From Acidobacteriota bacterium (GTDB lineage Bacteria; Acidobacteriota; Terriglobia; Terriglobales; Acidobacteriaceae): DNA of 52,255 bases. The stretch lies in NCBI GenBank assembly GCA_021778315.1, contig JAJYCQ010000008.1:1-52255 (forward strand). Reading direction: 5' to 3'. A model generated the notes under the pieces. That model had not been told where the DNA came from. It worked only from the letters and a program-made list of their open reading frames with translations, and ran no database searches. Made by a program: the position numbers and the translations under genes. Below, one piece after another: positions 1 through 7,476 of this stretch (the stretch's first letter is position 1; each line of letters begins with the position of its first letter).

Positions 1-1
1 C

Positions 2-103
2 CGCAGCCTCTTCGAACCCACCCACGAACCCAGCGACGCCGTCTGGTCCAACATCGCCAGCAAGCTCCAGCACGACGTCAAAAACGAAGACCCCGAAAGC
101 TAA
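2..103 (+). CDS. 3' end of an unidentified gene (partial)
   Basis: An open frame enters from the left edge and stops at TAA (101-103), giving a hydrophilic C-terminus of about 33 residues ending in KNEDPES. Codon choice is strongly C-ending, as in the neighbouring genes, which supports real coding. Too little is present to name a family. It lies 143 bp upstream of the histidine kinase on the same strand and could be part of the same transcription unit. Confidence 0.5.
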   Translation, partial: RSLFEPTHEPSDAVWSNIASKLQHDVKNEDPES

Positions 104-246
104 CCCATCCGCCGGCTATCCCCCGATAGCCGGCACCCTCCCCCTCCCAACAGCGCCTCCCTCCGCGTCCCAAAAATATTTCCACACCCCATACAACCCC
201 GCAATCGGTATCACGCATCCTCAGTGCTGAACCGAAAGTAGACTCA

Positions 247-1866
247 TTGCCATCCGAGCCAAGCGAACAAGCGCGAGCTGAAGAGGCCTTACTCAAAGCC
301 GGTGCGCTTCAACACGCCATCTTCAACAGCGCCAACTTCTCCAGCATCGCCACCGACGCCCGTGGCGTCATCCAGATCTTCAACGTAGGCGCCGAACGCA
401 TGCTCGGCTACACCGCCGCCGAAGTCCTCAATAAAGTCACGCCCGCCGACATCTCCGATCCCCAAGAGCTCATCTCCCGTGCCGCCGAGCTCAGCCTCGA
501 GCTCGGAACCCCCATCACCCCCGGCTTCGAAGCCCTCGTCTTCAAAGCCTCCCGCCGCATCGAAGACATCTACGAGCTCACCTACATCCGCAAAGACAGC
601 TCCCGCTTTCCCGCCGTCGTCTCCGTCACCGCACTCCGCGACGCCCAGAACACCATCATCGGCTACCTCCTCATCGGCACCGACAACACCGCCCGCAAAG
701 AGGCCGAAGAAGCTCTCCTCAAAGCCGGAGCCCTCCAGAGCGCCATCTTCAACAGCGCCAACTTCTCCAGCATCGCCACCGACGCCCGCGGAGTCATCCA
801 GATCTTCAACGTAGGTGCCGAACGCATGCTCGGCTACACCGCCGCCGAAGTCCTCAATAAAGTCACGCCCGCCGACGTCTCCGACCGCCAGGAAGTCATC
901 GCCCGCGCCGCCGCCCTCAGCCTCGAGCTCGGAACCCCCATCACCCCCGGCTTCGAAGCCCTCGTCTTCAAAGCCTCCCGCGGCATCGAAGACATCTACG
1001 AGCTCACCTATATCCGCAAAGACGGCAGCCGCATCCCCGCCGTCGTCTCCGTCACCGCTCTCCGCGACGCCCAGAACACCATCATCGGTTACCTCCTCAT
1101 CGGCACCGACAACACCGCCCGCAAGCAGGCCGAAGAAGCCCTCCTCCGCAGCGAAATGCTCGCCAGCGCCGGCCGCATGGCCGCCAGCATCGCTCACGAG
1201 ATCAACAACCCCCTCGAGGCCATGATGAACACCCTCTACCTCGTCCGCATGACCGGCTCCCTCCCCCAGGCCGCCATCGATTACCTCGACATCGCCGACG
1301 GCGAACTCATGCGCATCGCCCACATCACCCGCCAGACCCTCGGCTTCTACCGCGAGTTCTCCGACGCCACCAGCAACTCCGCCTCCTCTCTCCTCGACTC
1401 CGTCGTCAGCCTCCTCCAGGCCAAAATCAAAGCCAGCGGTGCCCGCGTCGAGCAGCAATGCGAGGCACGCCTCCGCATCCTCGGCATCGCCGGTGAGCTC
1501 CGCCAGGTCATGGCCAACCTCCTCGCCAACAGCCTCGATGCCGTCGGCAACCACGGCCGCATCGTCCTCCGCGCCGCCGCCTCCCTCGACCCCATCACCG
1601 GTGCCGACCGCATCCGCATCACCGTCGCCGACAGCGGCCACGGCATGGCCCTCTCCACCACCAAACACATCTTCGACCCCTTCTTCACCACCAAAGGCTC
1701 GGTCGGAACCGGCCTCGGCCTCTGGGTCTGCAAGCAGCTCGTAGAAAAAAACAGCGGCTCCATCAAAGTCCGCTCCAACCTCCACGGCGACCACCGCGGA
1801 ACCTCCTTCTCCATCCTCCTCCCCTGCCTCTCCACCCTCCCCGCCACCGCCCCCCTCCTCAACTAA
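247..1866 (+). CDS. Soluble sensor histidine kinase with two near-identical PAS domains
   Basis: A 539-residue protein without an obvious membrane segment or signal peptide, so a cytoplasmic sensor. Domain order: PAS 1 (about 18-150), PAS 2 (about 160-292), HisKA and HATPase_c. The H-box is AHEINNP with the phosphorylated His at about residue 317. The N-box is NLLANSLDAVG, and the G and F boxes are ADSGHGMA, FDPFFTTK and GTGLGLW. The two PAS copies are almost identical over a 426-bp (142-codon) period, and the linker EEALL recurs a third time just before HisKA, as expected from tandem duplication. The start is taken as TTG at 247 because no ATG fits before the first PAS repeat; this start is uncertain. 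No response regulator is encoded next to it, so it is either an orphan or partnered with the truncated upstream gene. The ligand is unknown. Confidence 0.88.
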   Translation: MPSEPSEQARAEEALLKAGALQHAIFNSANFSSIATDARGVIQIFNVGAERMLGYTAAEVLNKVTPADISDPQELISRAAELSLELGTPITPGFEALVFKASRRIEDIYELTYIRKDSSRFPAVVSVTALRDAQNTIIGYLLIGTDNTARKEAEEALLKAGALQSAIFNSANFSSIATDARGVIQIFNVGAERMLGYTAAEVLNKVTPADVSDRQEVIARAAALSLELGTPITPGFEALVFKASRGIEDIYELTYIRKDGSRIPAVVSVTALRDAQNTIIGYLLIGTDNTARKQAEEALLRSEMLASAGRMAASIAHEINNPLEAMMNTLYLVRMTGSLPQAAIDYLDIADGELMRIAHITRQTLGFYREFSDATSNSASSLLDSVVSLLQAKIKASGARVEQQCEARLRILGIAGELRQVMANLLANSLDAVGNHGRIVLRAAASLDPITGADRIRITVADSGHGMALSTTKHIFDPFFTTKGSVGTGLGLWVCKQLVEKNSGSIKVRSNLHGDHRGTSFSILLPCLSTLPATAPLLN

Positions 1867-1904
1867 CCCCCCACACCAAATCCCAATCTCACCCACAAAC
1901 ACCC

Positions 1905-2013
1905 CGTCATCTCGACCAAAGCCAAGCGGCTTCATGCATGGCGCAGTGGAGAGACCCCTGTTTTAGCCGTTGCTCTTGCCTTTGCCTTTGCTAGAAGCTA
2001 GAAGCTAAAAGCT
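1905..2013. repeat. Dispersed intergenic repeat with CTAGAAG heptamer array
   Basis: After the kinase stop comes a GTCATCTCGACC...GTGGAGAGACCC element of the type scattered through acidobacterial genomes, then TTGCCT-type hexamers, then three tandem 7-mers (CTAGAAG, CTAGAAG, CTAAAAG; 1991-2011). The same heptamer family recurs at several other intergenic sites in this window. The spacer is non-coding. Confidence 0.6.
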
Positions 2014-2090
2014 CCTCCCAAGCCACAGCCCCCAAGGTTCAAACCACCCCTGCCTCCACGCGTTGGCTCCCGCCCCCAAAAACACCCCAC

Positions 2091-2126
2091 TTGCAACAAC
2101 CCCAACATCGCGCTACCATCTAGTCG
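2091..2126 (+). promoter_or_regulatory. Sigma-70-type promoter for the aroK leader transcript
   Basis: A -35 box TTGCAA (2091-2096), a spacer of exactly 17 bp and a -10 box TACCAT (2114-2119) predict transcription starting near 2126. That places +1 at or one base before the ATG of the leader peptide at 2127, so the transcript would be leaderless. No Shine-Dalgarno sequence precedes that ATG, which agrees. Confidence 0.55.
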
Positions 2127-2210
2127 ATGAATCTGCACCCCATCTCCGGCCGATTTACCTACTGCTACTGGTATCCACCAGCGGCCCGCCGGAGTTGTGC
2201 GCTTCTCTGA
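2127..2210 (+). CDS. Aromatic-rich leader peptide (candidate attenuator peptide of aroK)
   Basis: A 27-residue reading frame, ATG at 2127 to TGA at 2208-2210. Residues 10-16 read F-T-Y-C-Y-W-Y, five aromatic residues out of seven and covering Phe, Tyr and Trp, which is very unusual in this GC-rich sequence. It begins at the predicted transcription start and is followed 33 bp later by an intrinsic terminator and then by shikimate kinase. This matches the architecture of amino-acid attenuators of the trpL/pheL type: scarce charged aromatic tRNA stalls the ribosome and prevents termination. Seen: the frame, promoter, terminator and gene order. Inferred: the attenuation function. A short competing helix is possible: TCCGGC (2145-2150) with GCCGGA (2188-2193) brackets the aromatic codons, and GTTGTG (2194-2199) can pair, with two G-U pairs, to CGCAGC (2244-2249) in the terminator. 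Confidence 0.6.
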   Translation: MNLHPISGRFTYCYWYPPAARRSCALL

Positions 2211-2242
2211 TCTAACCCAAGAGAACCCAACCATCCACCGAG

Positions 2243-2274
2243 CCGCAGCCCACAGGGTCTGCGGTTTTTCTTTT
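2243..2274 (+). terminator. Intrinsic terminator/attenuator upstream of aroK
   Basis: CCGCAG-CCC (2243-2251) pairs with GGG-T-CTGCGG (2255-2264) around an ACA loop with a single bulged T, and is followed directly by TTTTTCTTTT (2265-2274). It sits between the leader peptide and aroK on the same strand and does not follow a long gene, which argues for regulation rather than ordinary gene-end termination. Confidence 0.75.
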
Positions 2275-2309
2275 GCCCCCAACCACCCAAATCCAACGGA
2301 GAGACGACA

Positions 2310-2918
2310 ATGAGTACAGCAACCCTGCTTCCACCCACCCAGAACATGCCCACCAAACCCAAACCCCGCGCCCAGGCCCCCCTCAACACCCACCGCATCG
2401 TCCTCACCGGCTTCATGGGCTCCGGCAAGACCTCCGCCGGCTCGCTCCTCGCCCAGCGTCTCGGCTGGCGCTTCCTCGACCTCGACCACGAGATCGAAGC
2501 CCGCCACCACCGCACCGTCCCCCAGATCTTCGCCGAACAAGGCGAAGCCCACTTCCGCCATCTCGAGTCCGCCACCCTCGCCTCTCTCCTCGGCCAGCGC
2601 CACGTCGTCCTCGCCCTCGGAGGAGGAGCTCCCGAAGAGCTCGGCAACCGCCTCCTCCTCGAGCAGACCCCCCACACCGCCGTCGTCTACCTCGCCGCTC
2701 CCTTCGACACCCTAGCCGCACGCTGCGCCCGCCAGGCCCAGGACCCCACCGCCACCGCCCGCCCCAACCTCGCCGACCTCACCGCCGCCGAGCGCCGCTT
2801 CCACCTCCGCCGCACCCACTACGAGCGAATCTCCGCCCACACCATCGACACCTCCACCCTCGACCCCGCCCAGACCGCCGACGCCATCCTCAACCTCCTC
2901 CTCTCCGAATCCGAATAG
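2310..2918 (+). CDS. aroK: Shikimate kinase
   Basis: A 202-residue protein that phosphorylates the 3-hydroxyl of shikimate with ATP, step five of the chorismate pathway. The Walker A loop is GFMGSGKT (about 34-41), the shikimate-binding DLDHEIE motif is near residue 58, and FRHLE and the GGG loop follow, all in the expected order. The start at 2310 is supported by a GGAGAG Shine-Dalgarno. A second ATG at 2346 would remove 12 residues and lacks such a site. The N-terminal 28 residues before the core are longer than in short AroK proteins and rich in Pro/Lys. Expression is probably governed by the leader peptide and terminator just upstream. A beta-lactamase gene follows after 29 bp and may be co-transcribed. 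Confidence 0.93.
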   Translation: MSTATLLPPTQNMPTKPKPRAQAPLNTHRIVLTGFMGSGKTSAGSLLAQRLGWRFLDLDHEIEARHHRTVPQIFAEQGEAHFRHLESATLASLLGQRHVVLALGGGAPEELGNRLLLEQTPHTAVVYLAAPFDTLAARCARQAQDPTATARPNLADLTAAERRFHLRRTHYERISAHTIDTSTLDPAQTADAILNLLLSESE

Positions 2919-2947
2919 CGAATCCCTCCCGCCCGGAACCTGCCTCC

Positions 2948-3895
2948 GTGCGCTCAACGATCCTCCGCGCCGCCGCCATCGCCGCCGCCATCGCCCTCAT
3001 CCCCGCCGCCGCTGCGGCCCAAACGCAGTCGCAGCAGCCAACGCAGCTACAGCAGCCAACGCCGTTGCAGCTCCAGATCGCCACCCTCGCCGCGCAGGCC
3101 CACGGCACCGTCTCCGTAGCCTGCGACCTCCCCGGCACCGCCCTCAACTGCGACCTCCACCCCCACGCGCACCCGCCCATGCAGTCCGTCTTCAAGCTCC
3201 CTCTCGCCCTCACCATCCTCCACCAGATCGAGCAGGGCAGGTTCACCCTCGACCAACCCATCCTCTTCCGTCCCGGCGACCGTTTCGTCCCCCACGCCTA
3301 CAGCCCCCTACAGGACAAATACCCCTCCGCCAACGTCGACATCCCCCTCCGCGAACTACTCCGCCTCTCCGTCTCGCTCAGCGACAACGCCGCCGCCGAC
3401 ATCCTCCTCCGCCTCGCCGGAGGCCCCGTCGCCGTCAACCACTACCTCGCCTCTCTCAACATCACCGGCTTCCATCTTCTGGACAGCGAACACGCCCTCC
3501 ACCGCAGCATTCCCGCCCAGTACCGCAACTGGTTCGAGCCCGCCGCCGCCGTCCAACTCCTCCGCCGCCTCAGCGACAACTCCCCACTCACCCCCTCCCA
3601 CACCGCTCTCCTGCTTGACTGGATGCGACCCTCAGGCCTCACCCAACGCCTCCAGGCCGACCTCCCCCCCAACACTCCCGTAGCCCACAAGTCCGGAACC
3701 TCCGACGTCGACCACGGCCTCGCCCACGCCACCAATGACATCGGCCTCATCACCCTCCCCGACGGCCGCCGCCTCGCCATCGCCGTCTTCCTCACCGACT
3801 CCACCGCCCCCGACGCCACCCGCGACCACGTAATCGCCCAAATCGCCGAAGCCGCCTACGACGCCGCCACCCAAACAACTATCTCTAACCACTAA
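2948..3895 (+). CDS. Class A beta-lactamase (subclass A2-like)
   Basis: A 315-residue serine beta-lactamase that would act in the periplasm. It has an N-terminal hydrophobic signal (about 1-25, ending AAAAAQ), S-V-F-K at 80-83 with the acylating Ser80, S-D-N at 145-147, and K-S-G-T at 248-251. The omega-loop has E-H-A-L-H (181-185) instead of the classical ExxLN, followed by QYRNW. The Glu-xxx-His arrangement with QY-N-W is the pattern of PER/CepA-type A2 enzymes. The GTG start is chosen because it places the signal peptide at the N-terminus. It follows aroK by 29 bp with only a weak ribosome site, so transcriptional coupling is plausible. Hydrolytic spectrum cannot be told from sequence. Confidence 0.88.
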   Translation: MRSTILRAAAIAAAIALIPAAAAAQTQSQQPTQLQQPTPLQLQIATLAAQAHGTVSVACDLPGTALNCDLHPHAHPPMQSVFKLPLALTILHQIEQGRFTLDQPILFRPGDRFVPHAYSPLQDKYPSANVDIPLRELLRLSVSLSDNAAADILLRLAGGPVAVNHYLASLNITGFHLLDSEHALHRSIPAQYRNWFEPAAAVQLLRRLSDNSPLTPSHTALLLDWMRPSGLTQRLQADLPPNTPVAHKSGTSDVDHGLAHATNDIGLITLPDGRRLAIAVFLTDSTAPDATRDHVIAQIAEAAYDAATQTTISNH

Positions 3896-3947
3896 GTTCC
3901 GAGGCTAACGCCCCACCGACCAGCCCATTTGCCTCGATCCGCATCCA

Positions 3948-5138
3948 ATGGATAGCATCCCCGTAATCAGCTCAGGAGCGTGCCCGCTGTCTCTCCAGCC
4001 CTATCAGTCCAACGCCGCCGAAGTAAAATCGGCGCAAACCGCCACCGTCCGCGGCTACATCCTCTTCACCTTTGCCCTGGCGCTCGCTCTCGCCCTCGCC
4101 TGGCATCTCCGCTCCGTCCTCGAGCTGGTCTACGTCAGCGCCCTCTTCGCCGTCGTCCTCATGCCCATCGTGCAGAACATCATGAGTCTGCGCATCCGCA
4201 ACTGGTCTCCCTCCCGCCCCGTCGCGGTCATCGCTCTGGTCATCGCCGTCTTCGGCTCCCTTGCCCTCTTCCTCGTCGCCGGCCTCCCTCCCGTCATGCA
4301 CGACGTCCAGCACTTCGCCACCGATCTTCCCCGCCGCATCCCTGGCGTCATCGCCCACCTCAAGCTCCTCCCCATGGCTGACAAATTCGGCTTCGACACC
4401 CTCGCCGAAAAAGGCGAAAGCGTCATCTCCTCCACCGCCGAATATCTCCTCGCCACCGCTCCTCTCTGGCTCGCCCGCATCGTCGACCTCTTCTCCGCCT
4501 TCTTCCTCTGCATCTACTTCATGCTCGAAGGCGAGTTCGTCTACTACTACCTCCTCTCCTTCTTTCCCTCAGATTCCCGCGAGCGTCTCGCCAGGACCCT
4601 CGTCGTCGCCGAACTCCGCATGAGCCGCTGGCTCATCGGCCAGGCCTCCCTCATGCTCATCCTCGGCGTCTGCAGCACCATCGTCTTCGCCGCCCTCCAC
4701 GTCCGTTACTTCTTCCTCCTCGGCGTCCTCATGGGCCTGCTCAACATCATCCCCGTCGCCGGAGGTGTCATCACCATCCTCCTCGCCGCCGCCGTCGCCG
4801 CCGCCGACTCCTGGGCCAAGATGGCCGCCGTCCTTATCTTCTACGCCATCTATGTCCAGCTCGAAAACGGCTACCTCACCCCCCGCATCATGCGCAGCCG
4901 CGTCAACCTCATGGGCCTCTCCGTCCTCATCGCCCTCCTCGTCGGTGCCGACCTCGCCGGGGTCGTCGGTGCCCTCGTCGCCGTCCCCACCGCCGCCCTC
5001 ATCGCCGTCATCATGGACGAGTACCTCGTCCAGTCCGACGCCGCCGCCGCTCAGGCCGCCATCGACGCCGCCAATAAAGCCGCCGCCGACTCCGCCGCCC
5101 ACACCGACTCCGACCCCTCCGCCGACCCCGCTCCCTAA
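3948..5138 (+). CDS. AI-2E family transporter-like membrane protein
   Basis: A 396-residue polytopic inner-membrane protein of the AI-2E transporter (TqsA/PerM) family. About seven to eight hydrophobic segments are visible: a pair near 35-85, one near 95-115, then after a periplasmic or amphipathic stretch with LPRRIPG a cluster between about 175 and 345. The C-terminus is an Ala/Asp-rich soluble tail. Members export small molecules or act as Na+/H+ antiporters, and sequence alone does not decide which. The start at 3948 has no clear Shine-Dalgarno and could be further downstream. It stands alone between the beta-lactamase and the ECF sigma operon. Confidence 0.8.
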   Translation: MDSIPVISSGACPLSLQPYQSNAAEVKSAQTATVRGYILFTFALALALALAWHLRSVLELVYVSALFAVVLMPIVQNIMSLRIRNWSPSRPVAVIALVIAVFGSLALFLVAGLPPVMHDVQHFATDLPRRIPGVIAHLKLLPMADKFGFDTLAEKGESVISSTAEYLLATAPLWLARIVDLFSAFFLCIYFMLEGEFVYYYLLSFFPSDSRERLARTLVVAELRMSRWLIGQASLMLILGVCSTIVFAALHVRYFFLLGVLMGLLNIIPVAGGVITILLAAAVAAADSWAKMAAVLIFYAIYVQLENGYLTPRIMRSRVNLMGLSVLIALLVGADLAGVVGALVAVPTAALIAVIMDEYLVQSDAAAAQAAIDAANKAAADSAAHTDSDPSADPAP

Positions 5139-5209
5139 CCCCCTCCCACCCCCCTTTCCCCGCTCCAAACGTAATTTCAGCCCAAAACTCCTCCCTGCGT
5201 GTAATCTGT

Positions 5210-5902
5210 ATGCAAGAGCCGCACGTCTTCAAAGGTATGCAGCTCGCTCTTAACGCCTCTATGCCGAATGTTCAAGCTGCCGAACGTACCGCGTCGGAGT
5301 TGGACGACATTGACGCCCTGGTTCGGACATACAGGCCGCGCCTGCTCCGCTTTGTCACCTTCTCCATCGGCGACCCCGATCTCGCTGAGTCCATTACCCA
5401 GGACTGTTTCCTCAAGGCCTACAACGGCCGCGCCAGCTTCCGCGGCGACTGCTCCGTCAACACCTGGCTCACCTCCATCGCCGTCAATCTCATCCGCGAT
5501 CAGCAGCGTCTGCAAAAATTCCGCTTCTGGCGTCAAGCCCGCGCCACCGCCATCGACGTCACCGACGCCGCCAACTTTCTCCCCAGCCACGAGTCCTCCC
5601 CCGAGTCCCGCATCCTCGTCAAGGAAAAGGCCGCCCAGGTCATCGCTGCCCTCGATAACCTCTCCCCCAACCAGCGAACCATCTTCCTCATGCGCTTCAC
5701 CGAAGAGATGGATCTCGCTGAGATAGCTGCCGCTACTAAAATGCCGATCAACACCGTCAAGACCCACCTCCACCGCGCCCTAAAATCCGTTCGCTCTCAG
5801 GTCGGCAACGCCCAGGCCGCTATCGCCATCCATTCCCCGTCCCCCACGCAAGAGACCTCCGATAACTCAACCGGGACCAAAACCAAGGGAGCTAAACGAT
5901 GA
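5210..5902 (+). CDS. ECF-type RNA polymerase sigma factor
   Basis: A 230-residue sigma-70 family protein with region 2 (about 38-105, including the DLAESITQDCFLKAY helix) and region 4 (about 150-200, LSPNQRTIFLMRF then EIAAATKMPINTVKTHLHRAL). No region 1.1 or 3 is present, so it is an extracytoplasmic-function factor. Alternative starts at 5237 and 5261 would trim a poorly conserved N-terminus, and none has a convincing ribosome site. The stop codon overlaps the next gene (ATGA at 5899), coupling it to its likely anti-sigma factor. The C-terminal 30 residues are low-complexity. Confidence 0.9.
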   Translation: MQEPHVFKGMQLALNASMPNVQAAERTASELDDIDALVRTYRPRLLRFVTFSIGDPDLAESITQDCFLKAYNGRASFRGDCSVNTWLTSIAVNLIRDQQRLQKFRFWRQARATAIDVTDAANFLPSHESSPESRILVKEKAAQVIAALDNLSPNQRTIFLMRFTEEMDLAEIAAATKMPINTVKTHLHRALKSVRSQVGNAQAAIAIHSPSPTQETSDNSTGTKTKGAKR

Positions 5903-6510
5903 ACTCCATCCTGGACTTTCGCTCCACACCCAATCCGTCTCCACAACTCCACCTCACCGACGACCAGATCGATGATCTCCTCATGGGAGACCTCCTCCCC
6001 GTCCCCGCCGCCCATCTCGCCGCCTGCACCCACTGCGCCGATCGCGTCGCCGAGGCCACCGACCTCCTCTCCAGCTTCCAGTCCGTCACCCTCTCCTGGA
6101 GCGAGCGCCGCTCCGCCACCCTCCCCCCGCTCAGCCGCCCCCTGCAAAGACACCTCTGGCAGCGCCGCAGCTCCTGGGTCACCGCCTGCGTCGGCTTCGC
6201 TGTCGGCCTCACCTTCATCAATCTCCCCCACACCGCCGCCCCCCGCGTAGACGGCCCCCGCCCCATCCAGGTCGGATCCATCCAGCAGGCTGCCCTCCAG
6301 GCGACCCCGCAACTTCCCTCCCTGGCCGACATCAACCAGTCCCCGGACACCCCACCCGCCGCTCCCGAGCAGGTCTCCGCCGATAACCAGATGCTCCAGG
6401 CCATCGACGACGAGCTCCACCCCGCCAACAACAGTCCTGCCGTCCTCGGCCTCTCCCCCGTCAACGACTCCTCGAACTGGCCCGCCGCCACCACTTCCAT
6501 TCAGGACTAA
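5899..6510 (+). CDS. Putative anti-sigma factor with N-terminal zinc-binding-like motif
   Basis: A 203-residue single-pass membrane protein. The N-terminal region has HLAACTHC, an H-x3-C-x2-C arrangement typical of zinc-containing anti-sigma domains, at about residues 39-46. A hydrophobic segment near 90-110 (VTACVGFAVGLTFINL) would be the membrane anchor, and the C-terminal half is a Pro/Gln-rich extracytoplasmic tail. The 4-bp overlap with the sigma gene indicates translational coupling and a cognate pair. The inducing signal is unknown; the third gene of the operon suggests envelope stress. Confidence 0.78.
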   Translation: MNSILDFRSTPNPSPQLHLTDDQIDDLLMGDLLPVPAAHLAACTHCADRVAEATDLLSSFQSVTLSWSERRSATLPPLSRPLQRHLWQRRSSWVTACVGFAVGLTFINLPHTAAPRVDGPRPIQVGSIQQAALQATPQLPSLADINQSPDTPPAAPEQVSADNQMLQAIDDELHPANNSPAVLGLSPVNDSSNWPAATTSIQD

Positions 6511-6517
6511 CCCGACC

Positions 6518-7162
6518 TTGACGCTCTTCACCCCATCTCCGCATCCCGGCTCTGCCTTCCCCGAACCGCGCTCGATCCTCCGTCTCGGCCTGACCCTCAG
6601 CCTTGGCCTCTCGGTCAGCCTCGCCGCCGCCGCGCAGCCGATCCACCTCCAGCAAACCTCCGGCAACGCGCCCTCCGGCGGACACAGCACCGTCCCTGCC
6701 TTCAACAGCCTCATGGGCTCCGGCTCCGGCAGCCGCACCAGCACCACCAGCAGCCGCAGCGTGCAGGACCGAGCCTACGGCACCTCTCTCGTCGCCCCAG
6801 TCAAAGCACCACACCTCAGCCTTCTCCTCGGCCTCGGCGGCCGCTGGTGGGACGACCACAAAACCATCAAACGGCTCAACCTCCGCCCCGACCAGCAGCA
6901 GCGCATGGACGGTGTCTTCGAGGCCAACCGCACCACCCTCGTCAACCTCTACACCAACCTCCAGCACGAAGAGACCCACCTCGCCACCCTCTCTCCCGCC
7001 GAGCTTCGCGACGAAGCCAAAGTCTTCGCCGCCATCGACCGCGTAGCCCAGGCCCGCAGCGACCTCGAGAAGGAGAACGTCCACATGCTCCTCCAGGTCC
7101 GCCAGCAACTGGACCCCGACCAGCTAGCCCTCCTCGATCAACAAATCGCCAAACAACACTAA
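6518..7162 (+). CDS. Spy/CpxP-like periplasmic protein (putative)
   Basis: A 214-residue secreted protein with a signal-like hydrophobic stretch (about 21-40, LRLGLTLSLGLSVSLAAAAQ), a Ser/Gly-rich linker, and a helical C-terminal domain (about 110-210). That domain contains LNLRPDQQQRMDGVFEANR and LDPDQLALLDQQI, resembling the LTxxQ repeats of Spy/CpxP/ZraP heavy-metal and misfolding sensors. The TTG start at 6518, 7 bp after the anti-sigma stop, makes it the third gene of the sigma operon, so it may be the periplasmic input or an output of that circuit. Distant family assignment; function inferred. Confidence 0.6.
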   Translation: MTLFTPSPHPGSAFPEPRSILRLGLTLSLGLSVSLAAAAQPIHLQQTSGNAPSGGHSTVPAFNSLMGSGSGSRTSTTSSRSVQDRAYGTSLVAPVKAPHLSLLLGLGGRWWDDHKTIKRLNLRPDQQQRMDGVFEANRTTLVNLYTNLQHEETHLATLSPAELRDEAKVFAAIDRVAQARSDLEKENVHMLLQVRQQLDPDQLALLDQQIAKQH

Positions 7163-7164
7163 CC

Positions 7165-7189
7165 ACTAGCTTCTAGCTTCGAGCTTGAG
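7165..7189. repeat. CTAGAAG heptamer array (reverse orientation)
   Basis: Read on the minus strand the sequence is a short run of 7-mers related to CTAGAAG, directly after the stop of the Spy-like gene. It marks the last host-type repeat before the mobilisation module begins; the next one in the window is at 29161. Confidence 0.45.
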
Positions 7190-7285
7190 CGGCTTCCCTG
7201 TTGATATAAAGTTGTCATCTCGTAGGGGTGAATAGCATTTCGGAAAATACTGATAGGAAATGGGTAAATTGGGCTCATTTTACGC

Positions 7286-7317
7286 TGTGTAGGAACTGTG
7301 CAGACGCTTTGTGCAGA
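7286..7317. repeat. TGTGCAG cluster at the left flank of the putative island
   Basis: TGTGTAG (7286), TGTGCAGA (7297-7304) and TGTGCAGA (7310-7317) lie within 32 bp. A similar cluster occurs just upstream of the integrase gene at 28950-29007. Such short direct repeats could be recombinase arm sites or remnants of an attachment site. That role is inferred only from matching position and composition. Confidence 0.4.
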
Positions 7318-7358
7318 ATTCGATGTAAATGACAGCTTTCTCAGCGCCGGAAGAGGGC

Positions 7359-7426
7359 CGGGAGAAACCCGCAGGGTGTCTCCCGCGCCGCTGAAAAGGC
7401 AGACGGGAGCACCTTCGTCCCGTCTG
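7359..7426. terminator. Two strong hairpins downstream of the ArdC-like gene
   Basis: Hairpin 1: CGGGAGA (7359-7365) with TCTCCCG (7379-7385), with an inner ACCC/GGGT helix around GCA. Hairpin 2: CAGACGGGA (7400-7408) with TCCCGTCTG (7418-7426), followed on the minus strand by CCTTTTC. The second can act as a Rho-independent terminator for the minus-strand gene that ends at 7477, and on the plus strand it is followed by TCCGGTTTTC. The rest of the 313-bp gap (7163-7476) holds no convincing gene. Confidence 0.5.
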
Positions 7427-7476
7427 TCCGGTTTTCGTGTGTCGAGCAAAGTGTTACATGATCGCGGGCATAGTGT

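Noticed and set aside
289..1935. A 548-codon minus-strand frame across the histidine kinase, rich in Gly/Asp/Glu
   Set aside because: Complement of the C-rich kinase gene; its repeats only mirror the PAS duplication.
2273..2947. N-terminal extension of the beta-lactamase across aroK
   Set aside because: It overlaps aroK in another frame and has shadow composition; the signal peptide starts at the GTG at 2948.
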